Shown here in pieces: positions 8,431 to 16,883 of a stretch of 46,524 nt of DNA. The stretch's first letter is position 1, and every line of letters starts with the position of its first letter. The notes under the pieces were generated by a model. That model searched no databases. It saw only the letters and a program-made list of their open reading frames with translations, and was not told the origin of the DNA. A program made the translations under genes and the position numbers. The stretch covers positions 1 through 46,524 of the forward strand of contig CANRPF010000009.1 of the NCBI GenBank assembly GCA_947632375.1, written 5' to 3'. The stretch is from an uncultured Bacilli bacterium. Lineage in GTDB: Bacteria > Bacillota_I > Bacilli_A > RF39 > UBA660.

Positions 8431-8982
8431 ATGGATGCAGGAAGAGATGTATTAAATAAAAGACAAAAATTAATTTTAAGTTTAATATTTGTATTATTTT
8501 TACTTTTAGCATTAATAGGTATTACTTATGCATATTTTTTAACTCGTATAATTGGTAATAATACAACTGATAAGAGTGTAGAAGGTACTTTAGGTGAGTT
8601 AGAGATAGAATATAAAGATGGTAATGGCTTAATAAATAACGATAACATGATGATAGGGGATACATTAGTAAAAACGTTTACAGTAGAAAATACAGGTACA
8701 TTAAGAGTTGGTAGCTATAAAGTTATATTTGAAAATGTAGTTAATCCTATCGAACTTGGTGATGGTTTAGTTTATACACTTACTTGTGAAAGTTCTAAAA
8801 ATATACCTTGTAATGGAGCTAGCAAAACAAATTTTCCAAAAAGTGATGCTGATATAGTAACTAATTCTATAGGTGTGGGTGAAATCCAAACTTATACATT
8901 AACGGTTACATATGAAGATAATTCTTATGATCAATCTGATTATATGGGAGCTAGTTTTCAAGCAAAAGTTAATATAGAATAA
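8431..8982 (+). CDS. Paralog C: single-domain TasA-like protein
   Basis: 183 residues holding only the N-terminal half of the family. A basic start is followed by a hydrophobic segment (about 15-33) ending G-I-T-Y-A-Y-F-L-T-R. The TasA-like beta domain has G-T-L-G-E-L-E-I, N-M-M-I-G-D, K-T-F-T-V-E-N-T-G-T and the Cys pair C-E-S-S-K-N-I-P-C. It ends Q-A-K-V-N-I-E, exactly where the longer paralogs begin their divergent middle, so the domain boundary is natural. TasA and CalY are secreted fibre subunits processed by SipW; polymerisation here is inferred. The next gene, 31 bp away, is a membrane-anchored adhesin-like protein, probably co-transcribed. This could be the minimal structural subunit of the system. 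Confidence 0.75.
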   Translation: MDAGRDVLNKRQKLILSLIFVLFLLLALIGITYAYFLTRIIGNNTTDKSVEGTLGELEIEYKDGNGLINNDNMMIGDTLVKTFTVENTGTLRVGSYKVIFENVVNPIELGDGLVYTLTCESSKNIPCNGASKTNFPKSDADIVTNSIGVGEIQTYTLTVTYEDNSYDQSDYMGASFQAKVNIE

Positions 8983-9013
8983 TTAAAAAATATTAGAATA
9001 AAAGGTGGATTAT

Positions 9014-10384
9014 ATGAAAAGAAAATATTTATTATTAATTAGTTTATTATTATTGCCGGTATTAAATACTTATGCATTAACTTGTTATCAAGAAGGTAAA
9101 ACTTTTGATCCAAAAGATAAATCATTTACATGTACGGAAGTAGAAGGAGACACTTTAACTTTTAAACAAGGTGATAATGATTATAAAGATTATTTTACAT
9201 ATGAAATAATTAATAATGAAAAAATTAATAAAAAAGCTAATGTAAATGTTAATGAAAATATAGTTTTTGATGCTTCTGTTGATAAAGGTGTAGTTGAAAT
9301 ATCAGATGGAAAGGGAAAATCTTTTGTATCAATTCTTAATCCAGCGTATATTCCACCTACGACAACTACTACAACTATAGATCCTAATTTAAAAGTTTAT
9401 ACTGTAACTTTAGATTTAAATGATTCTTCAGGTAAAAAAGAAACTAGAACTTGTAATGTTACTAATGTTACTGAAAATTATTGTCAAATAACTTTGCCTA
9501 CTTTAGAAGATAAAACTTTTAGTGGTTGGGGAACTGCTCGTACTTGTAAAGAAGGTAATGAAGGAGTTATTAAAGTAGAAAAAGATGTTACTTATTATGC
9601 ATGTTATACATCTAATACAATAACTGAAGATAATGGATTAGCTTTAAGAGAATTAAATATTAAAGATGTTAATGATAAAAATATTAATTTTGGAAAGTTT
9701 AGTGAAGATACTTTTGAATATAATTTTAAAGTATTAAATGATGTTAAATCTTTAAATATTGAGGCTATACCAATAGATTCTAATACTAAAATTACTATTA
9801 CAGGTAATGAAGCTTTAAATGTTGGAGAAAATAAGATTTTAATAGTTTTATCAAATACAACAGATACTAAAGAATATACTTTAACAGTTACTAGATTAAA
9901 AGAAGGAGAAACAATAGATACTACTCATTATTTAGAATCTTTAGTAATTGGTGGATATAATATTTCATTTGATAAAAATAAATTTGATTATAATATAACT
10001 ATTGATAAAAATATAAATAAATTAGAACTTACTACAGTCCCAGAAGATGATGATCTAGAAGTTGAAATATTAAATAATGATAATTTACAAAACGGAAGTG
10101 TAGTAGAAATTAATGTTATAGGTAGTGATGAAGAAATAACTACTTATAGGATTCATGTTTCTAAGTCTGATAGTTCTTTCTTATTAATGATAAGTGCAAT
10201 TGCAGTAATTGGTGTATTGATAGTTGCTTTGGTTATAGTTATTATTATTAAATCTAAATCAAAAGGTAAGAAAGATAATTCAAAAAAACAACCTAAATCT
10301 AATAAAAAGAGTAAATCTAAAAAGAAAAATGCAGGACCTGAATTGCTAGGTGAAGAAGACGATTTAGAAGTATTTAAAATATAA
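9014..10384 (+). CDS. Cadherin-like beta-sandwich membrane-anchored surface protein
   Basis: A 456-residue type I membrane protein. Its signal peptide (about 1-20, ending N-T-Y-A) precedes a Cys-containing domain. A Thr-rich linker (P-P-T-T-T-T-T-T) follows, then an InlB-like repeat region with F-S-G-W-G-T. Two cadherin-like beta-sandwich repeats come next, each starting L-R-E-L-N-I or L-E-S-L-V-I and ending Y-T-L-T-V or Y-R-I-H-V. A membrane segment at about residues 390-412 is followed by a Lys/Ser-rich cytoplasmic tail and an acidic end. ATG 9014 has AAAGGTGG 5 nt upstream; an in-frame GTG at 9005 lies inside that RBS. It follows paralog C closely, so an anchor or partner role for the fibre protein is inferred. 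Confidence 0.75.
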   Translation: MKRKYLLLISLLLLPVLNTYALTCYQEGKTFDPKDKSFTCTEVEGDTLTFKQGDNDYKDYFTYEIINNEKINKKANVNVNENIVFDASVDKGVVEISDGKGKSFVSILNPAYIPPTTTTTTIDPNLKVYTVTLDLNDSSGKKETRTCNVTNVTENYCQITLPTLEDKTFSGWGTARTCKEGNEGVIKVEKDVTYYACYTSNTITEDNGLALRELNIKDVNDKNINFGKFSEDTFEYNFKVLNDVKSLNIEAIPIDSNTKITITGNEALNVGENKILIVLSNTTDTKEYTLTVTRLKEGETIDTTHYLESLVIGGYNISFDKNKFDYNITIDKNINKLELTTVPEDDDLEVEILNNDNLQNGSVVEINVIGSDEEITTYRIHVSKSDSSFLLMISAIAVIGVLIVALVIVIIIKSKSKGKKDNSKKQPKSNKKSKSKKKNAGPELLGEEDDLEVFKI

Positions 10385-10409
10385 AAGACCATTTCATAAT
10401 GGTCTTTTT
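10383..10409. terminator. Bidirectional terminator between cadherin-like gene and rnhC
   Basis: AAAAGACCATT and AATGGTCTTTT form an 11-bp stem with loop TCAT. T-runs are on both strands, and it serves both convergent genes. Confidence 0.85.
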
Positions 10410-11352
10410 ACATATTTAGCATTTCTTTAATTTTTAACGTATTTTTAAAATTAAGTTTTGCTATATCATTTAATTTATCAAATCCATATTCTTTAACAAT
10501 ATTAACAGCTTGTTTATCTACATCACTTCCTGCACCTTTTAATAATTTCAAATTCAAACTTTTTCCTAATTCATTCATATAAGTTAAAAATACATATCTT
10601 GAAATAATACTTGATACTGCAACTGATAAACATTTATCTTCAGCATGAGTAGTAAAAGTAATATTAGTTATTTTATCTTTAGCTTCATTTATATGTTCAA
10701 AATATTTTTTAGGATATACAAATTGATCTATAACTATTTTGTCATAATTATAATTATCACTATTAATTAATTTAAATAAAACTTTATTATGTAATATTGC
10801 TTTTATTTTATTCATATTTGTAATACCTTTTTCGTTATATTCTTTAGGTAATAATTTATATGTTATATGTGGAATTTCTTTAATTAAAATAGGGGCAATA
10901 GATAATATTTTTTCATCTGTTAATTTTTTAGAGTCTTTTATACCTAATTCTTCTAAAAACATCTTTTTCTTAATATCTACAAAAGATGCAGTTACTACTA
11001 TTGGACCAAAATAATCACCTGTACCAACTTCATCAGAACCAATTGTAGATATATTTTTGAATCTATAATCAGGTAAATCATTAGATTCTTTTTTTTGTTT
11101 ATCTTTTTTTAATTCATTCATAATATATCTATTATTTTTTATTCTTTCTTGTTCTATCCAAAATGAAGCTTCTATATCAGCACCTATTCCTTGAAATACT
11201 ATTTTTCCTGAATCATAAAGTGTTGTTACACAATCAATATCTTTAACTTGAAATGTACTATATGGTGGATTATTAGGTATTTTTCTATCTTCATAAAATT
11301 TAATAATTTCATCTCTTAAATTTTCACTTATTCTATAAGAAATAGTTGTCAT
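10408..11352 (-). CDS. rnhC: Ribonuclease HIII
   Basis: 314 residues, the usual RNase HIII length. The N-terminal ~85 residues form the substrate-binding (TBP-like) domain. The catalytic domain begins with G-S-D-E-V-G-T-G-D-Y-F-G-P, with acidic residues Asp107 and Glu108, and continues with K-D-S-K-K-L and a later D-Q-F and E-D-K region. The enzyme cleaves the RNA strand of RNA-DNA hybrids. I chose ATG 11352 because AGGTGA precedes it; a longer in-frame start 15 codons upstream has no RBS and would exceed family length. It is divergent from the CvpA gene, the same neighbour order seen in many Bacilli. Confidence 0.93.
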   Translation of the reverse strand: MTTISYRISENLRDEIIKFYEDRKIPNNPPYSTFQVKDIDCVTTLYDSGKIVFQGIGADIEASFWIEQERIKNNRYIMNELKKDKQKKESNDLPDYRFKNISTIGSDEVGTGDYFGPIVVTASFVDIKKKMFLEELGIKDSKKLTDEKILSIAPILIKEIPHITYKLLPKEYNEKGITNMNKIKAILHNKVLFKLINSDNYNYDKIVIDQFVYPKKYFEHINEAKDKITNITFTTHAEDKCLSVAVSSIISRYVFLTYMNELGKSLNLKLLKGAGSDVDKQAVNIVKEYGFDKLNDIAKLNFKNTLKIKEMLNM

Positions 11353-11433
11353 AAAATCACCTAGGTATATTTTAACATAATATTCTTTCTTTTTCATATT
11401 TTTTATAATATAATTATATTGGATGGTGAAAAT

Positions 11434-12150
11434 ATGAATATAGTTGACTATATTATGGTTGTAATACTAATATTGGGCGCATATAGAGGCTATAAAAGTG
11501 GTTTGATTTCTAGTATTATTGATTTAGTAGGGTTGTTTTTGGTTTTTGTATTAGCTTTTTATTTAAAGAATCCAATTAGTATATTCTTTTATGAAAAACT
11601 TCCTTTTTTGAATTTTGGTGGTATTTTTCAAGGTATAATGGCTGCTAATATTTTATTTTATGAAGCTTTAGCATATGGAATATGTGTCTTACTTTTAGGA
11701 ATAGTTTTTGGAATAATAAAAATGTTATCTAAAGCATTAGATAAATTAATTAGAATGACTATATTTTTAAATTTACCATGTAGATTATTAGCAGCAGTAG
11801 TAGGTATTTTACAAAGTATATTATTATGTTTTATATTATTATACGTAGCTTCTGTTATAAATACTACAACATCATATGTTAGAGAAAGTAAATATGGTAT
11901 GGTTGTTTTAAAAAATATTCCTGTATTAAGTGATACTGCTGATGAATTAATATCTAGTGGTGAAGAAATTTATGAAGTTTTAAAAAATGAAAAAGATAAT
12001 AGTAAAGCTAATTTAGAAAGTATTGATATATTGATGAAATATAATATATTAAGTTATGATTCTGCTAATAAATTAATAGAAAATGGAAAACTTAATATAT
12101 TAAATATAGAGACCATTGTTGAAAAATATAAGGAGAATAATAATGATTAA
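11434..12150 (+). CDS. CvpA family membrane protein
   Basis: 238 residues with four hydrophobic segments in the first ~150. The family start is N-I-V-D-Y-I-M-V-V-I-L-I-L-G-A-Y-R-G-Y-K-S-G, giving the R-G-x-x-x-G loop. CvpA proteins are linked to colicin V production in E. coli and sit beside rnhC and mutS2 in Bacilli; their molecular role is unclear. The C-terminal ~80 residues are a polar helical tail (S-G-E-E-I-Y-E-V and on). ATG 11434 has GGTG upstream; a TTG at 11419 is the alternative. The last 8 bp overlap the thioredoxin start, so the two are translationally coupled. Confidence 0.8.
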   Translation: MNIVDYIMVVILILGAYRGYKSGLISSIIDLVGLFLVFVLAFYLKNPISIFFYEKLPFLNFGGIFQGIMAANILFYEALAYGICVLLLGIVFGIIKMLSKALDKLIRMTIFLNLPCRLLAAVVGILQSILLCFILLYVASVINTTTSYVRESKYGMVVLKNIPVLSDTADELISSGEEIYEVLKNEKDNSKANLESIDILMKYNILSYDSANKLIENGKLNILNIETIVEKYKENNND

Positions 12151-12433
12151 ATATTTAGAAAATGAATCGTTAGATGATTTAGTTAAAAACGGAGTAGTTT
12201 TAGTAGATTTTTATGCAGATTGGTGTGGTCCTTGTAAAATGTTAGGAAGCGTTTTAGAAGGAATGGATTTAAATGTTATTAAAGTAAATACAGATACTCA
12301 TAATGAACTTGCAACAAAGTTTGCAGTAATGAGTATTCCAACAGTATTAATCTATAAAGATGGTGAACTAAAGGACAAATTTATTGGATTTAGAAGCAAA
12401 GAAGAAATAAAAGATATATTAAAAAATATATAA
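12143..12433 (+). CDS. trxA: Thioredoxin
   Basis: 96 residues of thioredoxin fold with the active site W-C-G-P-C-K (Cys28, Cys31) after V-L-V-D-F-Y-A-D. The cis-proline loop is M-S-I-P-T-V-L-I, followed by K-D-G-E. It reduces disulfides in the cytoplasm; there is no signal peptide. ATG 12143 has AAGGAG at spacing 7; an upstream in-frame TTG lies inside the CvpA gene and has no RBS. It is slightly shorter than the usual 104-108 residues because the N-terminus is trimmed. Confidence 0.92.
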   Translation: MIKYLENESLDDLVKNGVVLVDFYADWCGPCKMLGSVLEGMDLNVIKVNTDTHNELATKFAVMSIPTVLIYKDGELKDKFIGFRSKEEIKDILKNI

Positions 12434-12453
12434 AAAAGCGATATATCGCTTTT
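12434..12453. terminator. Palindromic terminator between trxA and BNR-4 gene
   Basis: A perfect 20-bp palindrome, AAAAGCGATA and its reverse complement. It ends both convergent genes. Confidence 0.75.
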
Positions 12454-12454
12454 C

Positions 12455-14401
12455 TTAATTTAAAGAATCATAATTCATATATTTATATAAAGGATTTTCT
12501 ATTCTATCTAAATAATTTAAAATTTTAACATCTTTATCATTTAAACAATAATCAAATATTTTTAAATTATATACATTTCCTTTAAAAGGCCCAATTAAAT
12601 TATTACCATTTAATTCTAAATCATAATCTAATTTTATATATTGATCTACTAATCCATTTATATAAGTTCTAATAATATTAGTATTTCTATCATAAGTAAT
12701 AACAAAATGAATATATTCATCAATATCAACTATATTATCATTAGTAATTGGATCTGTATTAAAATATAATTTAGGATCAGCTATTACATTTTCACTATAA
12801 TATCCTTTTAAATCAATATCTAAATTAGGTCTTAAATTATTTTTAAAAACATTATAAACTATTTTATTATTAAATAAATTTAATATAGTACCTCCTAAAT
12901 CATTTTTAGATTTAAAATTATATATCATAGATATAGTAAAAGTATCTTTATTAATATCATCATTTATTATTTTTATATTATTATGTAAAGTTATTTTATC
13001 ATTATATTTAGAATAATAATAATTATAGTTATCTTTTTTTAAATTATAATCAGTAACAACATTAGTATCATAAGCATTTCTATATAAAGTATTTATAGTC
13101 CAAAATTCATATCTACCTTTTAACCATATAACTTTAGGACCAATATTATTATTATCAATTACATATGGTCTAATATTATTTTCTTTAGAATCTTTAGTTA
13201 AAAACTCAGAAGACTCAATTTTATCACCATTACTATTCAATGTAATTTTTTTTATTTCAAAAAAATTTCCATATTTACCTTTTTTAGGTATAGAAATATA
13301 TACTACATTAGGATTATTAGGATCTATTGCCATACCACCACTATAACACTTCTCAGTATCTTGACTTTCTATAATAGATTTATCACTTACTCCTAAAAGT
13401 GTTTTATTAAAAGAATTAGTTTCTTTATTCCATTTAGCATAATAGTAATAATGTTTATTTTTTTCTTCATTAATACTTACATATGCAATAACAGGAACAT
13501 TATCATCTAATGCTATTTGCCAAACAAAACCTCTTTTAATATTATCATAATCATCTAAAACAAAAGATTCTTCTTTTTCATAATTACTTATATTAATAGG
13601 TAACATTTCAGATATAACATCATTATTAGCAGCTTTAACTTTTAATTTTATATTCTTTTCTTTAAAACTTTCAAATACTATCTTACTATAATATATTTGA
13701 TTAGGATATATATCATCAGGATGAGTAGAAGTAAAAGCTATATACAAAGAATTTTTACCATCAGAAACATATTTTATATAAGGTCTTAATTTATTATGAG
13801 CACTTACATGAGAAGAAACTATTTGTATTTCTTCTGTAGTAATATTTAAAGTATAATCATTTTCTTCATTAGGCATAGATAATTGTAATAAAGTAGGATG
13901 CCAATTTAAACCTCTATAACAAAAATAAATATGATTAGGATCATCACTAAAATATAAAATATTTGGATATGTAACATTATTTTTTACAAGTAAAACTTTT
14001 TCTTCACCTAGTGTAGTAATATCTCCTTTTTCTTTAGAAATTCTATAATATATAGTTGGTTCATCAGAATGCTTAGTATAAGCTACAAGGACTAATTCAT
14101 TAGGTAAAACAAAAAATACAGGATTATTATGATCATCAGGTTGAAAATTACTTCTAATTAATACATCAGAAGTAGAATTATCATTAAAATTATATTGTGT
14201 AGCTTTTATATTACCTAAAGTATCTATATATCCAATATATGTCATATTAATTTTTTTATCTTTAGATTCATAATGTAATGCTCTAGGATCAGAAAACCAA
14301 CTATAAGCTCCTATTTTATCATCAAATGAACTTGTATAAGTATATGCAAATACATTTATTGAACTAATTATGAATAATATTATAAAAAAAATCTTTTTCA
14401 T
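12455..14401 (-). CDS. Secreted BNR-4 repeat protein with C-terminal LamG/concanavalin-like domain
   Basis: 648 residues. The signal peptide (about 1-19, ending N-V-F-A) starts directly at a good hydrophobic core. Residues ~30-440 look like a BNR-4 beta-propeller: A-Y-S-W-F-S-D-P-R-A, M-T-Y-I-G-Y-I-D-T-L-G-N-I-K-A, D-D-H-N-N-P, H-S-D-E-P-T-I-Y-Y-R, then further blades with G-G-M-A-I-D-P and N-N-I-R-P-Y-V-I. BNR-4 proteins include sialidase-like and ulvan/rhamnogalacturonan lyase-type enzymes. Residues ~470-630 resemble a LamG/ConA-like sugar-binding module, with H-F-V-I-T-Y-D-R and the strand pattern after it. I infer an extracellular polysaccharide-active or binding protein. It is monocistronic, between trxA and the tRNA. 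Confidence 0.75.
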   Translation of the reverse strand: MKKIFFIILFIISSINVFAYTYTSSFDDKIGAYSWFSDPRALHYESKDKKINMTYIGYIDTLGNIKATQYNFNDNSTSDVLIRSNFQPDDHNNPVFFVLPNELVLVAYTKHSDEPTIYYRISKEKGDITTLGEEKVLLVKNNVTYPNILYFSDDPNHIYFCYRGLNWHPTLLQLSMPNEENDYTLNITTEEIQIVSSHVSAHNKLRPYIKYVSDGKNSLYIAFTSTHPDDIYPNQIYYSKIVFESFKEKNIKLKVKAANNDVISEMLPINISNYEKEESFVLDDYDNIKRGFVWQIALDDNVPVIAYVSINEEKNKHYYYYAKWNKETNSFNKTLLGVSDKSIIESQDTEKCYSGGMAIDPNNPNVVYISIPKKGKYGNFFEIKKITLNSNGDKIESSEFLTKDSKENNIRPYVIDNNNIGPKVIWLKGRYEFWTINTLYRNAYDTNVVTDYNLKKDNYNYYYSKYNDKITLHNNIKIINDDINKDTFTISMIYNFKSKNDLGGTILNLFNNKIVYNVFKNNLRPNLDIDLKGYYSENVIADPKLYFNTDPITNDNIVDIDEYIHFVITYDRNTNIIRTYINGLVDQYIKLDYDLELNGNNLIGPFKGNVYNLKIFDYCLNDKDVKILNYLDRIENPLYKYMNYDSLN

Positions 14402-14499
14402 ATAACCACACCCTTAACATAATTATAATATATTATTTTAATTAACAAAATAAATATATTTATAAATTCTAAAAAAAATAACATAATAATAGTTAGTAC

Positions 14500-14528
14500 T
14501 TGAAAAAAATAATTATTTATTATATAAT
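14500..14528 (+). promoter_or_regulatory. Predicted promoter of tRNA-Arg
   Basis: TTGAAA (14500-14505) and a perfect TATAAT (14523-14528), spacer 17 bp, ending 18 bp before the tRNA. Confidence 0.7.
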
Positions 14529-14546
14529 CATCTTGTTGCGTGAGAT

Positions 14547-14623
14547 GTCTCCGTAGCTCAGTTGGATAGAGCAATCGCCTTCTAAGCGATCGGTCAGGTG
14601 TTCGAGTCACCTCGGAGACACCA
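14547..14623 (+). tRNA. tRNA-Arg (anticodon TCT)
   Basis: A 77-nt cloverleaf. The acceptor GTCTCCG pairs with CGGAGAC, followed by discriminator A and encoded CCA. The D stem is GCTC/GAGC. The anticodon stem ATCGC/GCGAT encloses loop CTTCTAA, giving anticodon TCT, which reads AGA, the dominant Arg codon in this window. The T stem is AGGTG/CACCT with loop TTCGAGT. Confidence 0.97.
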
Positions 14624-14634
14624 TTTTGAATATT

Positions 14635-14661
14635 AAACTCGGACTTTTGTAGTTCGAGTTT
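14635..14661 (+). terminator. Terminator after tRNA-Arg
   Basis: AAACTCGGAC pairs with GTTCGAGTTT (one G-T wobble), and a short T-run follows. Confidence 0.6.
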
Positions 14662-14702
14662 TAATGTGTTATAATATTTTTATAAAAATTAGGAGGTTAT
14701 TT

Positions 14703-16874
14703 ATGTATGCATTAGTATTAATACAATATGGTATAAAATCTTTAGATAAAACTTTTATATACGAAATACCTCATAATTTAAAAGTAAGTATAGGAAATAA
14801 AGTAATGGTATGCTTTAATAATAGAAATATATATGGTATAGTTTTAGATATTAAAGATAGCAATGAAACAGAATATATTCCATCTTTTATATTAGATGTA
14901 ATAAATCCTAAAATAAAATTAAATACTGAATTAATAGAATTAGGAAAATATATAAAAAAAGAAACATTTTCTTCATTAATTAAAGTATATCAAACTATGT
15001 TTCCTAGTAGTTTAAAAGTAAAAGAAATAAAAAATAATTATGAAAATTATAACGAATACTTAATTTTAAATAAAAGTAAAGAAGAAATAGAAAACTATAT
15101 TATAAAAAATAAAAGAGCAACAGCAAGAAATACTTTATTAAAAGATATATTAGAAAAAGGAAAAGTTAATAAAAAAGATTATATTAATGTATATAAAAAA
15201 TTAATAGAATTAGATTTAATAAAAATAGAAAAAGAAAGAATTTATAGAATAAATAAAGATATATTAGAAAAAGAAAACTATACTTTAACTAATGAACAAG
15301 AAAAAGTAATAAAAGATATAAAATTAAATGAAACCAATACATATTTATTATTTGGAGTAACAGGTAGTGGTAAAACTATAGTATATATAGATTTAATAAA
15401 AAAAATATTAAAGCTAAATAAAACTGCAATAATGTTAGTACCAGAAATAAGTTTAACAACACAAATGGTAAATAGATTTTATAAATCATTTGGTAAAGAT
15501 GTTGCGATATTACATAGTGGATTATCAGATGGAGAAAAATATGATGAATATTCTAAAATAAATAATAAAGAAATAAAAGTAGTAGTTGGAACTAGAAGTG
15601 CAATATTTGCACCACTTGAAAATTTAGGAGTAATAATTATTGATGAAGAACATAGTACTACATATAAACAAGAAAATAATCCTAGATATAATGCAATTGA
15701 TGTTGCAAAATGGAGAGCAAAATATAATAATTGTCCATTAATATTAGGTAGTGCAACTCCTAGTTTAGAAACATTTGCAAGAGCTAAAAAAGGTGTATAT
15801 AAGTTGTTAAGTTTACCAAATAGAGTAGGTAATTACTCATTGCCATCTATTAGCATAGTAGATATGCGAGAAGAAATGAAAAAAAGAAATACATTATTTA
15901 GTGATGAATTAAAAGATAATATTTGTAAATCTTTAAATAATAAAGAACAAGTAATGCTTCTTTTAAATAGAAGAGGATTTTCAACAATTGTTAGCTGTCA
16001 AAATTGTGGCTATACATATAAATGTCCTAATTGTGAAATAACTTTAACATATCATAAATCCAAAAATAATATGAGGTGTCATTATTGTGGATATACAAAG
16101 TTTTTAGAAAATAAATGTCCTAATTGTAAAGAAGATGCTATAAGAACTTTTGGAGTAGGTACAGAAAAAATAGAAAATGAGATAAATTGTTTATTTCCAT
16201 CTGCAAGAATTTTAAGAATGGATGCTGATACTACTACTAAAAAAGGTAGTCATGAAAAATATATTAATATGATTATGAATGAAGAAGTAGATATAATTGT
16301 TGGTACTCAAATGATTAGTAAAGGATTAGATTTTCCTAAAATTAGTTTAGTAGGAATAATAAATGCGGATGAATCTTTAAATATACCTGATTTTAGAAGT
16401 GAAGAAAAAACATTTTCTTTATTAAGTCAAGTAAGTGGAAGAGCTGGAAGAAGTGGTATTGAGAGTAAAGTCGTTATGCAAACATTTAATCCTGATAATG
16501 TTATATTTTCTTTAGTTAAAGAAAATAATTATATAGGTTTTTTCAATTATGAAATGATAAAAAGAAAGAAATTAAACTATCCACCATATTATTATATACT
16601 AGGAATAAAAGTATGTAGTAAAGACTATGAAGAAGCTAGCAAACATGCTAATAAAATAGTTAATTATTTAAAAAATAATATAGATAAAACTAGTTTATTA
16701 TTAGGACCTAATACAGCAAATATGTTTAAAGTTAATAATATATATAGATTTCAAATAATAATAAAATATAAATTTGATGAAAAATTATATGAAACTGTTA
16801 AATTTATAGATGATTTATATATAAATGAAAAAAATGTATATATTGAAATAGATAATAATCCTATTAGTATTTAA
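14703..16874 (+). CDS. priA: Primosomal protein N' (PriA helicase)
   Basis: 723 residues, the normal PriA length. The N-terminal ~105 residues are the 3'-DNA-binding domain. Walker A is G-V-T-G-S-G-K-T (218-225) and Walker B D-E-E-H (314-317). A zinc-binding Cys cluster at about residues 420-465 is formed by C-x-x-C pairs such as C-Q-N-C, C-P-N-C and C-H-Y-C. It is followed by the helicase C core with G-T-Q-M-I-S-K-G-L-D-F and S-Q-V-S-G-R-A-G-R. It reloads the replicative helicase at stalled forks. ATG 14703 has AGGAGG at the right distance; an upstream in-frame ATG at 14664 lies next to the tRNA terminator and has no RBS. The carboxypeptidase gene follows 9 bp later. Confidence 0.95.
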   Translation: MYALVLIQYGIKSLDKTFIYEIPHNLKVSIGNKVMVCFNNRNIYGIVLDIKDSNETEYIPSFILDVINPKIKLNTELIELGKYIKKETFSSLIKVYQTMFPSSLKVKEIKNNYENYNEYLILNKSKEEIENYIIKNKRATARNTLLKDILEKGKVNKKDYINVYKKLIELDLIKIEKERIYRINKDILEKENYTLTNEQEKVIKDIKLNETNTYLLFGVTGSGKTIVYIDLIKKILKLNKTAIMLVPEISLTTQMVNRFYKSFGKDVAILHSGLSDGEKYDEYSKINNKEIKVVVGTRSAIFAPLENLGVIIIDEEHSTTYKQENNPRYNAIDVAKWRAKYNNCPLILGSATPSLETFARAKKGVYKLLSLPNRVGNYSLPSISIVDMREEMKKRNTLFSDELKDNICKSLNNKEQVMLLLNRRGFSTIVSCQNCGYTYKCPNCEITLTYHKSKNNMRCHYCGYTKFLENKCPNCKEDAIRTFGVGTEKIENEINCLFPSARILRMDADTTTKKGSHEKYINMIMNEEVDIIVGTQMISKGLDFPKISLVGIINADESLNIPDFRSEEKTFSLLSQVSGRAGRSGIESKVVMQTFNPDNVIFSLVKENNYIGFFNYEMIKRKKLNYPPYYYILGIKVCSKDYEEASKHANKIVNYLKNNIDKTSLLLGPNTANMFKVNNIYRFQIIIKYKFDEKLYETVKFIDDLYINEKNVYIEIDNNPISI

Positions 16875-16883
16875 GGAGGAATT

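Noticed and set aside
8306-8512. 68-codon minus-strand ORF over the paralog C promoter
   Set aside because: It spans the palindrome, promoter and start of paralog C, with AT-rich low-complexity content and no RBS.
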